From contig NZ_JBEXMJ010000001.1 of assembly GCF_040610475.1 (NCBI RefSeq), forward strand, positions 124,001-188,000: a DNA stretch of 64,000 nucleotides, given 5' to 3'. Under the pieces are notes generated by a model. The model had not been told where the DNA came from. It did not search any database and worked only from the letters and a program-made list of their open reading frames with translations. This document shows, piece by piece, positions 25,241 through 33,266 of the stretch. How positions within the stretch are numbered: the first letter of the stretch is position 1; every line of letters begins with the position of its first letter. Position numbers and translations under genes: made by a program. The stretch comes from Actinopolymorpha sp. NPDC004070 (GTDB lineage: Bacteria > Actinomycetota > Actinomycetes > Propionibacteriales > Actinopolymorphaceae).

Positions 25241-26310
25241 CGGTCGGGTCCGAGGTGTCGGGAGAAGAACGCCACGGACCGGTTGCCGCCCCAGCCGTGC
25301 CCGCCGGGGAAGAGGTCGAGCTCGAGGTGGTCGGCCGCGTCCGCCGCCCTGTAGATCTCGCGTACCCGCTCGTGGCAGGCCATCGCCGACTCCAGCCGGA
25401 AGCACTCGTCGTACGCACCGATGTCAACCAGCAGCGGACGGGGCGCAAGCAGTCCTTGCAGGTCCGGCAGATCGACCAGGGTGAACAGACCCGGGGTGAT
25501 CTGGGAGCCGCAGTAGTTGAGGTCGCGGAAGCCGAAGACGGCGAACAGGTCGCTGTAGCAGATGATCTCGGCCGCGCGCAGCCGCTCGTCGGTGAGCGCG
25601 CTCCACAACGTCATCGTGCCGCCGCCGGACAGCCCCATCACGCCCAGCCGGTCCGCGTCCACGAACGGCAGGCCGGCCACGTGGTCGACCAGGCTCCGCC
25701 CGTGGGCGAGGTTGATGCCGAGCGGGGTCATGCCGAGCATCGTGGCCTGCAGGTAGTAGAGGTTGCACCAGTCCCGGTTGCCGGCCACGTCGTGGTGGTG
25801 TGGCTTGCGGCGGTCGTCCTGGTCGCCGTACCCCATCCAGTCGATGCCGAAGGTGACGAACCCGTCCTCGGCCATCCGGCGCCCGTAGGAGGTGTGGGTG
25901 TCCAGGTCGGCGTCGCGGTACTCGGGGGAGGAGGCGTTGCCCATGATGACCTCCTTGCCACCAGCGGAGTGGCCGTGCCAGCACAGCAGCGCCGGACGCC
26001 GTTCGCCGGAGGAGAGGTCGGCGGGCCGGTTGACGTAGGCGTAGGCCTCCAGGTGCTCGCTCACCGAGACCAGCCAGCGCTGGGTGAGCACCGGGCCGTC
26101 CTGCCATTCCGCCACCAGGTCGGCGCGTCGCTCCGACGCCGGAGCGGGCGGTTGGCCGAGGGTGGCCAGTACGTCCGGCAGTGCCCGCGCCCGCCAGGCG
26201 GCGACGTCCTCGCCGGGCCGGTAGCCGTGCTTCGGGTGGTTGTCGTCGGCGAGTGTCCGGAACATTTCGTACGGGCTGGTGTTGCCAGGCTTGCCTGGTG
26301 CGTGCGGCAT
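25237..26310 (-). CDS. Alpha/beta hydrolase, acetyl-xylan-esterase-like
   Basis: 357-residue hydrolase with the fold of dienelactone-hydrolase/acetyl-xylan-esterase-type enzymes. Visible are ALLCWHGHSAGGKE near the oxyanion region, the nucleophile elbow GVMGLSGGGTM, a probable acid in LLVDIGAYDECF and the catalytic His in FPGGHGWGG. There is no signal peptide, so it acts in the cytoplasm. ATG 26310 follows CCCAGGAC; the longer frame to 26478 runs through the regulatory region. It is the first gene of a leftward operon with an oxidoreductase and a PhyH enzyme, and diverges from importer 2. It probably removes ester groups from an imported sugar (inference). Confidence 0.8.
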   Translation of the reverse strand: MPHAPGKPGNTSPYEMFRTLADDNHPKHGYRPGEDVAAWRARALPDVLATLGQPPAPASERRADLVAEWQDGPVLTQRWLVSVSEHLEAYAYVNRPADLSSGERRPALLCWHGHSAGGKEVIMGNASSPEYRDADLDTHTSYGRRMAEDGFVTFGIDWMGYGDQDDRRKPHHHDVAGNRDWCNLYYLQATMLGMTPLGINLAHGRSLVDHVAGLPFVDADRLGVMGLSGGGTMTLWSALTDERLRAAEIICYSDLFAVFGFRDLNYCGSQITPGLFTLVDLPDLQGLLAPRPLLVDIGAYDECFRLESAMACHERVREIYRAADAADHLELDLFPGGHGWGGNRSVAFFSRHLGPDR

Positions 26311-26389
26311 GTCCTGGGACGCTAGTGCAGTCGCCGGTGGCCCGTCCACGGCCGCGGCGTCCCGTGCCCGGGGTCGGCCGCGCCGTCCG

Positions 26390-26430
26390 TTTTTACGGTC
26401 GCCTTCGCCCGGCTTTGCCGACGTAAAAAG
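26390..26430. repeat. Inverted repeat with T/A-rich arms
   Basis: TTTTTACGGTCG (26390-26401) and CGACGTAAAAAG (26419-26430) are complementary apart from one bulged G, with a 17-nt GC-rich loop. It lies 80 bp before the hydrolase start. It may form a hairpin in the leader of the leftward transcript or be a protein-binding dyad. Confidence 0.5.
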
Positions 26431-26445
26431 GGCAACCCAGTTTGT

Positions 26446-26455
26446 TGAGCGCTCA
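26446..26455. promoter_or_regulatory. LacI-family-type operator candidate
   Basis: TGAGCGCTCA is a perfect 10-bp palindrome with the central GCGC typical of LacI-family operators of actinobacterial sugar operons. It lies between the divergent hydrolase and binding-protein genes. The outer bases extend the symmetry poorly. Confidence 0.45.
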
Positions 26456-26674
26456 TTACTTGAAAGTTCAGTTCCCAATCCACGTCAGTACTTGAATCCA
26501 ATGCTGTCCGAAGCTGGCCACCCGGGTAGCCGTGCAATGCGTCCCGTCGTACGCTCAACGCCTCCGACGGCGGATTTGTGTGTGTCGCGTCAACCGTATT
26601 TCCATCAGTAGGAAAACGAACTGCCCCATATTGCAGGTAGCGGGCCGGTTCGACGCTTCGAAGGGCTGGTGAAG

Positions 26675-27994
26675 ATGGCGTCCTTGACCAGACGGGCACT
26701 GCTCAAAGGTGCTGTAGGAGCAGGTGCCGCGGTCGCCGGCGGGTCGGTTCTGGGTAGTTGCGGGCAGGCGCCCAACGTCAATCGCGGGGCGAAGAAGACG
26801 CTGAATTTCTGGGCATTCACCGACACTCGTATCGCGTGGCAGAAGAAAGCCTTCGAGCGGTACAAGAAGGAGAAGAACCCGGACTTCGAGATCAACTGGC
26901 TCATCCTGCCGTACACGCAGATGCACGACCAGTTGCTCATCACCGCCCAGGCCGGCTCCGGCGGCCCGGACATGGCCGACGTCGAAATCAGTCAGTTCCC
27001 CCGTTTCATCAAAGGTAACGTGCTGTTTGTCGATCTGGCCGCAAAGCTCAAGCAGATGGGTGAATGGGACAACCTCTACCATCCGTCCGCGACCGACCCG
27101 TGGAGCTGGCGCGGCCGCACGTACGGCATCGGCAACGAGCTCAACGCCTGCCTGCTCAGCTACCGCCACGACGTGTGGAAGAAGGCGAAGGTCGACACCA
27201 ACGTCACCACCTGGGAGCACTTCGCCGAGGAGGCGAAGCGGTTCCACCGCGACACCGGCAGCTACCTGATCGACCAGGCCTACCTCGACTGGAGCCAGTG
27301 GTGGATGCAGACGCTGCAGCAACGCGGCGGCTTCTTCCGCCAGAACGGCTCGCCCGCACTGGACACCCCCGAGGGCGTCCGCACCCTGGCGTGGATGCAG
27401 AACGCGATGAAGGACGGATGGTCGACGCTGCGCCCGGCCGGCCAGTCGTACAACGTGGCGCTCGAGCAGGGCAAGATCGCCTCCCTGCTCGGTCCCTCCT
27501 GGCAGTTCAGCGGGTTCGTCCAGCAGAACATCCCGCAGACCAAGGGCAAGTGGCACCTCATGCCGTTCCCGCGGTGGGAGGCCGGCGGTGCGCGCACCGC
27601 GACCTGGGGCGGCACCGGCGTGACGGTGCTGAAGACCAGCAAGTACGCCGAGGAGGCGCGCGACTTCGTGTTGTGGGAGCACACCAACTCCCAGGCGCTG
27701 CTCACCGACTTCGGCATCCGCCAGGTGTGGCCGACCTACAAACCCGCGTTCAAGGACAAGCGGCTGTCCGAACCGCTGCCGTTCTTCGACAACCAGCGGG
27801 TGGGCGCCATGATCCAGGCGGTGTCGCCGGAGATCCCGACGGCCTACATGTCGCCGTACTGGCCGGAGACGACCAGCACGTTCGTGCGGGTGGGACTCAC
27901 CCCGCCGATGCAGAACCTGCGCATGGCTCCGCGGTCCGCGCTCACCAAGGCGCAGCAGGAGTCGGTCGACACCATCAACTTCGTGACGGCGTGA
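26675..27994 (+). CDS. Sugar ABC transporter binding protein, Tat lipoprotein (importer 2)
   Basis: 439-residue CUT1-type solute-binding protein. The signal region SLTRRALLKGAVGAG carries a twin-arginine motif and ends in the lipobox LGSC, so it is a Tat-exported lipoprotein. The mature sequence starts KKTLNFWAFTDTRIAWQKKA and has the usual hinge region (WGGTGVTVLKTSKYAEEARDF). ATG 26675 has GAAGGG nine bases upstream; GTG 26669 in the same frame is a less well spaced alternative. It is the first gene of an operon with two permeases and an HSL-type hydrolase. Ligand unknown; the neighbouring oxidoreductase, esterase-like and PhyH genes suggest a modified sugar. Confidence 0.88.
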   Translation: MASLTRRALLKGAVGAGAAVAGGSVLGSCGQAPNVNRGAKKTLNFWAFTDTRIAWQKKAFERYKKEKNPDFEINWLILPYTQMHDQLLITAQAGSGGPDMADVEISQFPRFIKGNVLFVDLAAKLKQMGEWDNLYHPSATDPWSWRGRTYGIGNELNACLLSYRHDVWKKAKVDTNVTTWEHFAEEAKRFHRDTGSYLIDQAYLDWSQWWMQTLQQRGGFFRQNGSPALDTPEGVRTLAWMQNAMKDGWSTLRPAGQSYNVALEQGKIASLLGPSWQFSGFVQQNIPQTKGKWHLMPFPRWEAGGARTATWGGTGVTVLKTSKYAEEARDFVLWEHTNSQALLTDFGIRQVWPTYKPAFKDKRLSEPLPFFDNQRVGAMIQAVSPEIPTAYMSPYWPETTSTFVRVGLTPPMQNLRMAPRSALTKAQQESVDTINFVTA

Positions 27995-28061
27995 GGGCCG
28001 GCATGGGGGCTGTCGCAGGGGCCGTTGTCGTGGGGACCGTGAGAGAAGGAGAGGTTGCCTG

Positions 28062-29000
28062 ATGGCGACGTCGACGTTGGGCGCGCGCCTGACCGCGCCG
28101 CTGGAACCGGCGCGAACGTGGTGGTGGCGACGGCAGCGGAAGGTGTCGCCCTACCTGTTCATCGCGCCGTTCTTCCTGCTGTTCCTGGTGTTCGGCCTGT
28201 ACCCGATCATCTACTCGTTCATCCTGAGCTTCACCAAGGGCTTCGGGTTCGAGAACCGCACGTTCGTGGGGCTGGGCAACTACATCCACCTGATGTCGGA
28301 CCCACGGTTCCTGATGGCGCTGCGCAACACCACGATCTACGCGCTCGGCAGCGTGGTCCTGATCGGCGGCCTGTCCCTGCTGATCGCGCTCGCCATCAAC
28401 TCCAGGTCGGTGAAGTGGAAGACCTTCTACCGCACGGCCTTCTTCTTCCCGGTGCTGACCTCCGAAGTGGTCATCACCGTCATCGCCGCCCGCATCCTCG
28501 ACGAGCAGTTCGGCCTGCTCAACGCGGCCCTGGGCTGGTTCGGAGTCGGGCCGTTCGCCTGGCTGACCGATCCGAAGCTGGTGATGTTCGCGATCGTGCT
28601 GATCGGCTTGTGGACGTGGACGGGCATCAACGCGCTGTACTGGATGGCCGGCCTCAACGGCATCGACGAGGACTTCTACGAGGCGGCCGCCATCGACGGC
28701 GCCAGCAGCTGGCAGGCGTTCCGCCACATCACCATGCCGCTGCTGCGGCCGATCGCGTTGTTCGTGGTCCTGCAGGCGATCATCGGGTCGTACAACCTGT
28801 TCGCCCTGCCGTTCCTGCTCACCAACGGCGGGCCCTCCGACGCCTCGCTCACGGTGACGCTCTACATCTACAACCAGGGCTTCCAGTTCTTCAACGTCGG
28901 CTACGCGAGCGCGATCGCCTACGTGATGACGTTCTTCCTGCTGATCGTGTCGTTGGTCAACATCAAGGTCTTCCGCGGTAGGTCCGCGCCCGGCGAGTGA
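28062..29000 (+). CDS. Sugar ABC transporter permease, MalF-type (importer 2)
   Basis: 312-residue permease with six predicted membrane segments starting at YLFIAPFFLLFLVFGLYPII. The EAA loop is EDFYEAAAIDGASSWQAFRHITMP. ATG 28062 has AAGGAGAGG upstream. The gene lies 67 bp after the binding-protein gene and 10 bp before the second permease gene. It forms the membrane channel of the importer with that partner. Confidence 0.92.
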   Translation: MATSTLGARLTAPLEPARTWWWRRQRKVSPYLFIAPFFLLFLVFGLYPIIYSFILSFTKGFGFENRTFVGLGNYIHLMSDPRFLMALRNTTIYALGSVVLIGGLSLLIALAINSRSVKWKTFYRTAFFFPVLTSEVVITVIAARILDEQFGLLNAALGWFGVGPFAWLTDPKLVMFAIVLIGLWTWTGINALYWMAGLNGIDEDFYEAAAIDGASSWQAFRHITMPLLRPIALFVVLQAIIGSYNLFALPFLLTNGGPSDASLTVTLYIYNQGFQFFNVGYASAIAYVMTFFLLIVSLVNIKVFRGRSAPGE

Positions 29001-29010
29001 GGTGAAGTAG

Positions 29011-29910
29011 GTGGCAGTCATTCACAAGGCCATTTCCAAGGCATCCGCGCGCACGCAGGCCGACACCGCGCCCATGGCGGGGACGAAGCGCCGCTGGCCG
29101 GTCGTGTCGTTCGTCATCGTCAACGTGCTGTTGCTGATCGGCGTCCTGGTCGAGGTGTTGCCCTACCTCTACATGGCCTTCAGCGCGTTCAAGAGCAACT
29201 CCGAGATCTTCGGCGTACCGCTCACGCTGTGGCCGCGGACGTGGACGTTCACCAACATGGTGCAGCTGTTCGACGGCTTCCCGGTGGCCCGGTGGATGCT
29301 CAACACCGCGATCGTCGCGGTGGTGGGCACGTTCCTCGCGGTGATGCTCGCCTCGCTCGCGGGGTTCGCGTTCGCCAAGCACGACTTCAGGTTCAAGACC
29401 CCGCTGCTGTTCCTGATGCTGGCCACCATCCTGCTGCCCAGCCAGGTGCTGCTGGTCCCGCAGTTCCAGATCATGCGGACGCTGGACTGGTTCAACACCT
29501 ACCAGGGCCTGATCATCCCGCGGGCGGTGACGGCGTTCGGGATCATCCTGATGCGGCAGTACACCCTGTCGATTCCCAACGAGCTGCTCGACGCGGCGAG
29601 GGTGGACGGCGCCACCGAGTTCGGCATCTGGTGGCGGGTCGTCGTGCCGCTGGTCCGTCCCGGCCTCGCCGTGCTCGGCATCCTGACGTTCCTCGGACTG
29701 TGGAACGACTACTTCTGGCCGCTCATCATCACCACCAACCCGAAGATGTTCGTCATGAACCTCGGGATCTCCTCGCTGATCGGACCGTACGACTTCCGCT
29801 ACGGAATGTTGCTGTCCGGTGCGCTGCTGGCGTCCCTGCCGGTGATCCTGGTGTTCATCTTCTTCCAGAAGCAGTTCGTCGCCGGGCTGACGAGGGGCGC
29901 CCTGAAGTAG
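29011..29910 (+). CDS. Sugar ABC transporter permease, MalG-type (importer 2)
   Basis: 299-residue permease with six membrane segments. The EAA loop is NELLDAARVDGATEFGIWWR, followed by GLWNDYFWPLII, both standard for MalG-type subunits. GTG 29011 is preceded by GAGGTGAAG. A stem-loop with direct repeats follows the stop, so transcription of the importer may partly end here before the hydrolase gene. Confidence 0.92.
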   Translation: MAVIHKAISKASARTQADTAPMAGTKRRWPVVSFVIVNVLLLIGVLVEVLPYLYMAFSAFKSNSEIFGVPLTLWPRTWTFTNMVQLFDGFPVARWMLNTAIVAVVGTFLAVMLASLAGFAFAKHDFRFKTPLLFLMLATILLPSQVLLVPQFQIMRTLDWFNTYQGLIIPRAVTAFGIILMRQYTLSIPNELLDAARVDGATEFGIWWRVVVPLVRPGLAVLGILTFLGLWNDYFWPLIITTNPKMFVMNLGISSLIGPYDFRYGMLLSGALLASLPVILVFIFFQKQFVAGLTRGALK

Positions 29911-29920
29911 GCGTTCGGTT

Positions 29921-29979
29921 CCGAAGCGGGCGATCTCGTCGTACGTTGTGTGTCGTACGTTCCGAGTCGCCCGTTTCGG
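29921..29979 (+). terminator. Stem-loop after importer 2, possible attenuating terminator
   Basis: CCGAAGCGGGCGA (29921-29933) pairs with TCGCCCGTTTCGG (29967-29979), with one G-T type mismatch. The loop contains two direct copies of GTCGTACGTT at 29938-29947 and 29952-29961. No U-run follows. It ends 15 nt before the hydrolase start, so it could also mask that gene's ribosome binding site. Confidence 0.5.
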
Positions 29980-29993
29980 TCTCAGGAGCAGCC

Positions 29994-30971
29994 ATGACGG
30001 CTAACCCGCGAGGTATCGCACTCGACCCGGCCGCGCAGGCGTTCGCCGAGGCGACCGACGCACCGCCCTATCTGTACGAGCTGCCGCCAGAAGAGGGCCG
30101 GGCGGCGTTGGACGAGGTCCAGTCCGGCGAGGGCGTCGACCGGCCCGAGGTGGCCGAGCAGTGGGTGACCGTGCCGTACGGCGATGGCGGCGACCCCACC
30201 GGGTCCGTGCGTGTGCGGATCCTCCGCCCGCCGCGGGCACGGGGCCTGCTGCCGGCGATCGTCTACGTGCACGGCGCCGGCTGGGTGTTCGGCAACGCGC
30301 AGACCCACGACCGGCTGGTCCGCGAGCTCGCCACGCAGGCGCAGGCAGCCGTGGTCTTCCCGGAGTACGACAGGGCACCGGAGGCGCGCTACCCCGTCGC
30401 GCTGGAGCAGTGCTACGCGGCGGCGCAGTGGGTGTGCGCCCAGGGCGCCCTGCAGGGACTGGACTCCTCCCACATCGCGGTGGCCGGTGACTCGGTGGGC
30501 GGCAACCTGGCGATCGCCCTTACCCTGCTGGCGAAACAACGTGGGGACGTGCGGTTTGCCGCGCAGGTGGAGTTCTACCCCGTGACCGACGCGGCGTTCG
30601 ACACCGGCTCGTACGAGGAGTTCGCCGAGGGTTACCACCTGCGCCGGGACGCCATGCGGTGGTTCTGGGACCAGTACACCCCCGACGAGAAGGAGCGGGC
30701 CCATGTCACGGTGTCCCCGCTGCGTGCCGACACCGACGACCTGCGCGACCTGCCGCCCGCGCTGGTGATCACCGCGGAGGCCGACGTGCTCCGTGACGAG
30801 GGAGAGGCGTTCGCGGTCAACCTGCGCCGGGCGGGGGTGCCCACGACCGCGGTGCGGTACGCCGGGATGATCCACGACTTCGTGATGCTGGACGCGCTCC
30901 GTGACACCGGGGCTGCGCGGGCGGCGGTGGCCCAGGCGGCGACCTGGCTGCGGGACCACCTCAAGGCGTGA
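29994..30971 (+). CDS. HSL-family alpha/beta hydrolase
   Basis: 325-residue cytoplasmic esterase of the hormone-sensitive-lipase group. The oxyanion motif is VHGAGWVFG (HGAG in place of HGGG), the nucleophile elbow AVAGDSVGGNLA, the acid EADVLRDEG and the catalytic His AGMIHDFVML. ATG 29994 has CAGGAGCAGCC in front; the frame stays open upstream through the permease gene only because of high GC. It lies 83 bp after importer 2 with a stem-loop between. It could deacylate the imported substrate, but HSL enzymes are broad and the link is inferred from position only. Confidence 0.87.
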   Translation: MTANPRGIALDPAAQAFAEATDAPPYLYELPPEEGRAALDEVQSGEGVDRPEVAEQWVTVPYGDGGDPTGSVRVRILRPPRARGLLPAIVYVHGAGWVFGNAQTHDRLVRELATQAQAAVVFPEYDRAPEARYPVALEQCYAAAQWVCAQGALQGLDSSHIAVAGDSVGGNLAIALTLLAKQRGDVRFAAQVEFYPVTDAAFDTGSYEEFAEGYHLRRDAMRWFWDQYTPDEKERAHVTVSPLRADTDDLRDLPPALVITAEADVLRDEGEAFAVNLRRAGVPTTAVRYAGMIHDFVMLDALRDTGAARAAVAQAATWLRDHLKA

Positions 30972-30999
30972 GCCGCCCCGGCCCTGGCCGCGCGGCCGG

Positions 31000-31800
31000 T
31001 CAGGTCGCGCGGGCCGCGCGGTCGTAGGCGGCGCGGGGGATCTGGGTGGCGAGCTTGCCGCCACTGACGTCGATCAGCGTCCCGGTGACGTACCCGGCCT
31101 GGTCGGAGGCGAGGAAGCAGACCAGGTTGGCGATGTCGTCCGGCGTACCCCAGCGGCGGATCGTGAGCAGGTCCAGCAGCCTGTCCTGTTCGTCGGGGGA
31201 GCGTTCGGCGAAGTGGTTCATCTGGGTGGGGACCATGCCCGGGGCGTAGGCGTTCGCGGTGATGTCCCATGGGCCGAGCTCGCCGGCGAGTGCCTGGGTG
31301 AAGTGCGCCACCGCCGCCTTCGCCGCCGCATAGGCCGAGCCCCCGGCGCTGGGGACGATGGCGGCGAACGACGAGGCGTTGATGATGCGCCCGGAACGCT
31401 GCTCCTTCATTACCGGCACGACGGCCTTGCACATCAGGAACGTTCCGGTGAGGTTGACGTCCTGGCAGCGGCGCCAGCTCTCCTCCGACAGGACGTCGAC
31501 GGGGCCGCCCGCGACGATGCCGGCGTTGTTGACCAGGATGTCGATGCGGCCGTATCGGCGTACGGTCTCCTCGACGACCTCCTGGATGCGCGCCGCGTCG
31601 GTGACGTCACAGACGAACTGGCTCGCCGGCACGCTGGTCTCGGAGGTGAGCTCGGCGCCGAGGGAGTCCAGGTCGCCGGGGTGGACGTCCAGCGCCACGG
31701 TGGTGACCCCTTCGGCGGCCAGCCGGCGCACCAGCGCGCGGCCGATCCCGCGCCCGGCGCCGGTGACGATGGCAACCCGTCCGGTGAGATCGATGTGCAT
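31000..31800 (-). CDS. SDR family oxidoreductase
   Basis: 266-residue classical short-chain dehydrogenase. TGAGRGIGRAL is the cofactor loop, and Asp in VALDVHP suggests NAD preference. NNAG is present, and the catalytic Ser and Tyr-x3-Lys lie in NASSFAAIVPSAGGSAYAAAK. The C-terminal GYVTGTLIDVSGG is normal. It is convergent with the HSL hydrolase (28 bp between stops) and has no clear operon partner. It is probably a sugar or polyol dehydrogenase by context; substrate unknown. Confidence 0.88.
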   Translation of the reverse strand: MHIDLTGRVAIVTGAGRGIGRALVRRLAAEGVTTVALDVHPGDLDSLGAELTSETSVPASQFVCDVTDAARIQEVVEETVRRYGRIDILVNNAGIVAGGPVDVLSEESWRRCQDVNLTGTFLMCKAVVPVMKEQRSGRIINASSFAAIVPSAGGSAYAAAKAAVAHFTQALAGELGPWDITANAYAPGMVPTQMNHFAERSPDEQDRLLDLLTIRRWGTPDDIANLVCFLASDQAGYVTGTLIDVSGGKLATQIPRAAYDRAARAT

Positions 31801-31901
31801 GCCCGCCAGCCAACCACGAAGCCGGGCGGGCGGCGGCCGACCTGTCCGGGCATGGTCTGCGCCGTCTCGCCCATCGAGCCCGGGGGTGTGGGTGCCGGGG
31901 C

Positions 31902-32531
31902 TCAGCGCACGCCGCGCGGGCGGAACTGGATGCTGATCCGCGGCCCGACCACGCCCCTGGTCTTGGGCACGCAGTGCTCCCAGGTGCGCTGACAGGAACC
32001 GCCCATCACGATCAGGTCGCCGTGGCCCAGTGGGTGGCGGATCGTCTCACCGCCGCCGCGTGGCCGCAGCAGCAGGGAACGCGGGGCGCCGAGGGAGATG
32101 ATCGCCACCATGGTGTCGTCGGTGCGGCCGCGGCCGATCCGGTCACCGTGCCAGGCGACACTGTCACTGCCGTCGCGGTAGAGACACAGCCCGGCGGTGC
32201 GGAACGGCTCACCCAGCTCCTCGGCGTAGTGGGCGTCAAGCGCGGCCCTGGCCTCGTCGAGCAACGGGTCGGGAAGGGGAGTGTCCTCGTCGTAGAAGCA
32301 CAGCAGCCGCGGGACGTCGACAACCCGGTCGTACATCTGCCGCTTCTCGGCGTACCACGGAACGACCTCACTCAACCGCTCGAACAGCTGGTCGGAGCCG
32401 CGCACCCAGCCCGGCCGCAGGTCGATCCACGCTCCGTAGCTGAGCGGCACGCGGCGGACGGCGCCGGCGAGCTCGGCCAGGCCCGGCTCGTCGGCGTAGT
32501 CCAGCAGGGAGCCCTGGAACGCCGAGGTCAC
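31902..32531 (-). CDS. alkB: AlkB-type DNA/RNA repair dioxygenase
   Basis: 209-residue Fe(II)/2-oxoglutarate oxygenase of the AlkB family, which removes methyl lesions such as 1-methyladenine and 3-methylcytosine from nucleic acids. The iron ligands are His128 and Asp130 in VAWHGD and His186 in TWEHCV. Arg198 and Arg204 in the final strand (RISIQFRPR) are the 2-oxoglutarate and substrate-side arginines. The length fits short bacterial AlkB proteins. GTG 32531 is the only reasonable start and has a weak ribosome binding site. A perfect SOS-type box lies 23 bp upstream, which suggests LexA control of a repair gene. Confidence 0.9.
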   Translation of the reverse strand: MTSAFQGSLLDYADEPGLAELAGAVRRVPLSYGAWIDLRPGWVRGSDQLFERLSEVVPWYAEKRQMYDRVVDVPRLLCFYDEDTPLPDPLLDEARAALDAHYAEELGEPFRTAGLCLYRDGSDSVAWHGDRIGRGRTDDTMVAIISLGAPRSLLLRPRGGGETIRHPLGHGDLIVMGGSCQRTWEHCVPKTRGVVGPRISIQFRPRGVR

Positions 32532-32553
32532 GCCTCGACCCTACCCGATGCTT

Positions 32554-32567
32554 CGAACAGACGTTCG
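32554..32567. promoter_or_regulatory. SOS/LexA box upstream of alkB
   Basis: CGAACAGACGTTCG matches the Gram-positive/actinobacterial LexA box CGAAC-N4-GTTCG with perfect 5-bp arms and also fits the CGAACRNRYGTTYG form. It lies 23 bp before the alkB start and 115 bp before the divergent methyltransferase-like gene, a suitable place to block the alkB promoter. Confidence 0.65.
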
Positions 32568-32681
32568 CCGTGTGGGACGTGTCGGGGATCAGCCGGACGT
32601 TTCGGACGACTCCGCGACATGGAACGTCACCCGGCGGTTCAATGGCGATCACATGACAGGGATTACATGGGAGGGCGGGGA

Positions 32682-33167
32682 ATGAGCCGGCATCGGTTCC
32701 ACGGGGACCCGGCCCGCTTCGAGGTGGTCGCGGCGTACGTCGGAGAGCGGTTCCCGGCGGCGAAGTACGTCGCGGACGTCGCCGGTGGCCAGGGCATGCT
32801 GGCGCGTCTGCTGCGCAAGCGGTACGGCATGGAGTGCGAGGTGGTGGACCCGCGCGGATGGACGCTGAAGGGCGTGCCCGGGCGGGCGGAGGAGTACTCC
32901 GCGAAGATGGCCGACTTCTACGACGTCGTGGTCGGTCTCCACCCGGACGAGGCGCTGCGGGAGGTGGTGGATTCGGCCGTTACGCGTCCGGTTCTGGTGG
33001 TGCCCTGCTGCAACTTCTGGGATCGATCCCACAAGCTGGGCCAGACCGACCTCCTCGCCGCGATCGTCGCCCACCACCGGGGCCTGGGTGGCGCCTGCGA
33101 GACCGTACGGCTGGACTTCCGCGGCCCGAAGAACCTCGGCCTCGTGCTCGAGCCACCCTGTGCCTGA
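32682..33167 (+). CDS. Small methyltransferase-like protein
   Basis: 161-residue protein with the beginning of a class I SAM-binding fold: VADVAGGQGMLARLL resembles motif I (D-x-AGG-x-G), and VVDPRGW ends the second strand. Later, VLVVPCCNFWD carries a Pro-Cys-Cys motif seen in several RNA methyltransferase-like proteins. It is shorter than typical enzymes. ATG 32682 has GGGAGGGCGGGG before it; ATG 32667 in frame is an alternative. It is divergent from alkB, so a link to methylation damage or RNA is conceivable but unproven. The stop codon lies inside an 11-bp tandem repeat. Confidence 0.62.
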   Translation: MSRHRFHGDPARFEVVAAYVGERFPAAKYVADVAGGQGMLARLLRKRYGMECEVVDPRGWTLKGVPGRAEEYSAKMADFYDVVVGLHPDEALREVVDSAVTRPVLVVPCCNFWDRSHKLGQTDLLAAIVAHHRGLGGACETVRLDFRGPKNLGLVLEPPCA

Positions 33168-33206
33168 CCTGTGCCTGACCTGTGCCTGACCTGTGCCTGA
33201 CCTGTG
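33158..33206. repeat. 11-bp tandem repeat across a stop codon
   Basis: CTGTGCCTGAC is repeated four times (33158-33201), followed by CTGTG. The first unit supplies the last codons and the TGA of the methyltransferase-like gene. Because 11 is not a multiple of three and each unit contains TGA, changes in copy number before the stop would alter the C-terminus only slightly. Confidence 0.9.
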
Positions 33207-33266
33207 AGTTTCGCGTATGTCCGAATTGTCTTGTGCCGCTGTCGTTTCTGCGGCGAGGATCGACCG

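Larger units (their letters stand above)
26311..26674. promoter_or_regulatory. Divergent regulatory region of island 2
   Basis: 364 bp between the hydrolase and the binding-protein gene of importer 2, locally richer in A/T. It contains an inverted repeat at 26390-26430 and a LacI-type palindrome at 26446-26455 (both listed). No coding frame is credible. A shared operator would let one sugar-responsive repressor control both directions; no regulator gene lies nearby. Confidence 0.55.

Noticed and set aside
33158..33206. CRISPR-like array
   Set aside because: Units are 11 bp and directly adjoining, without spacers; a simple tandem repeat. No other candidate array was seen in the window.
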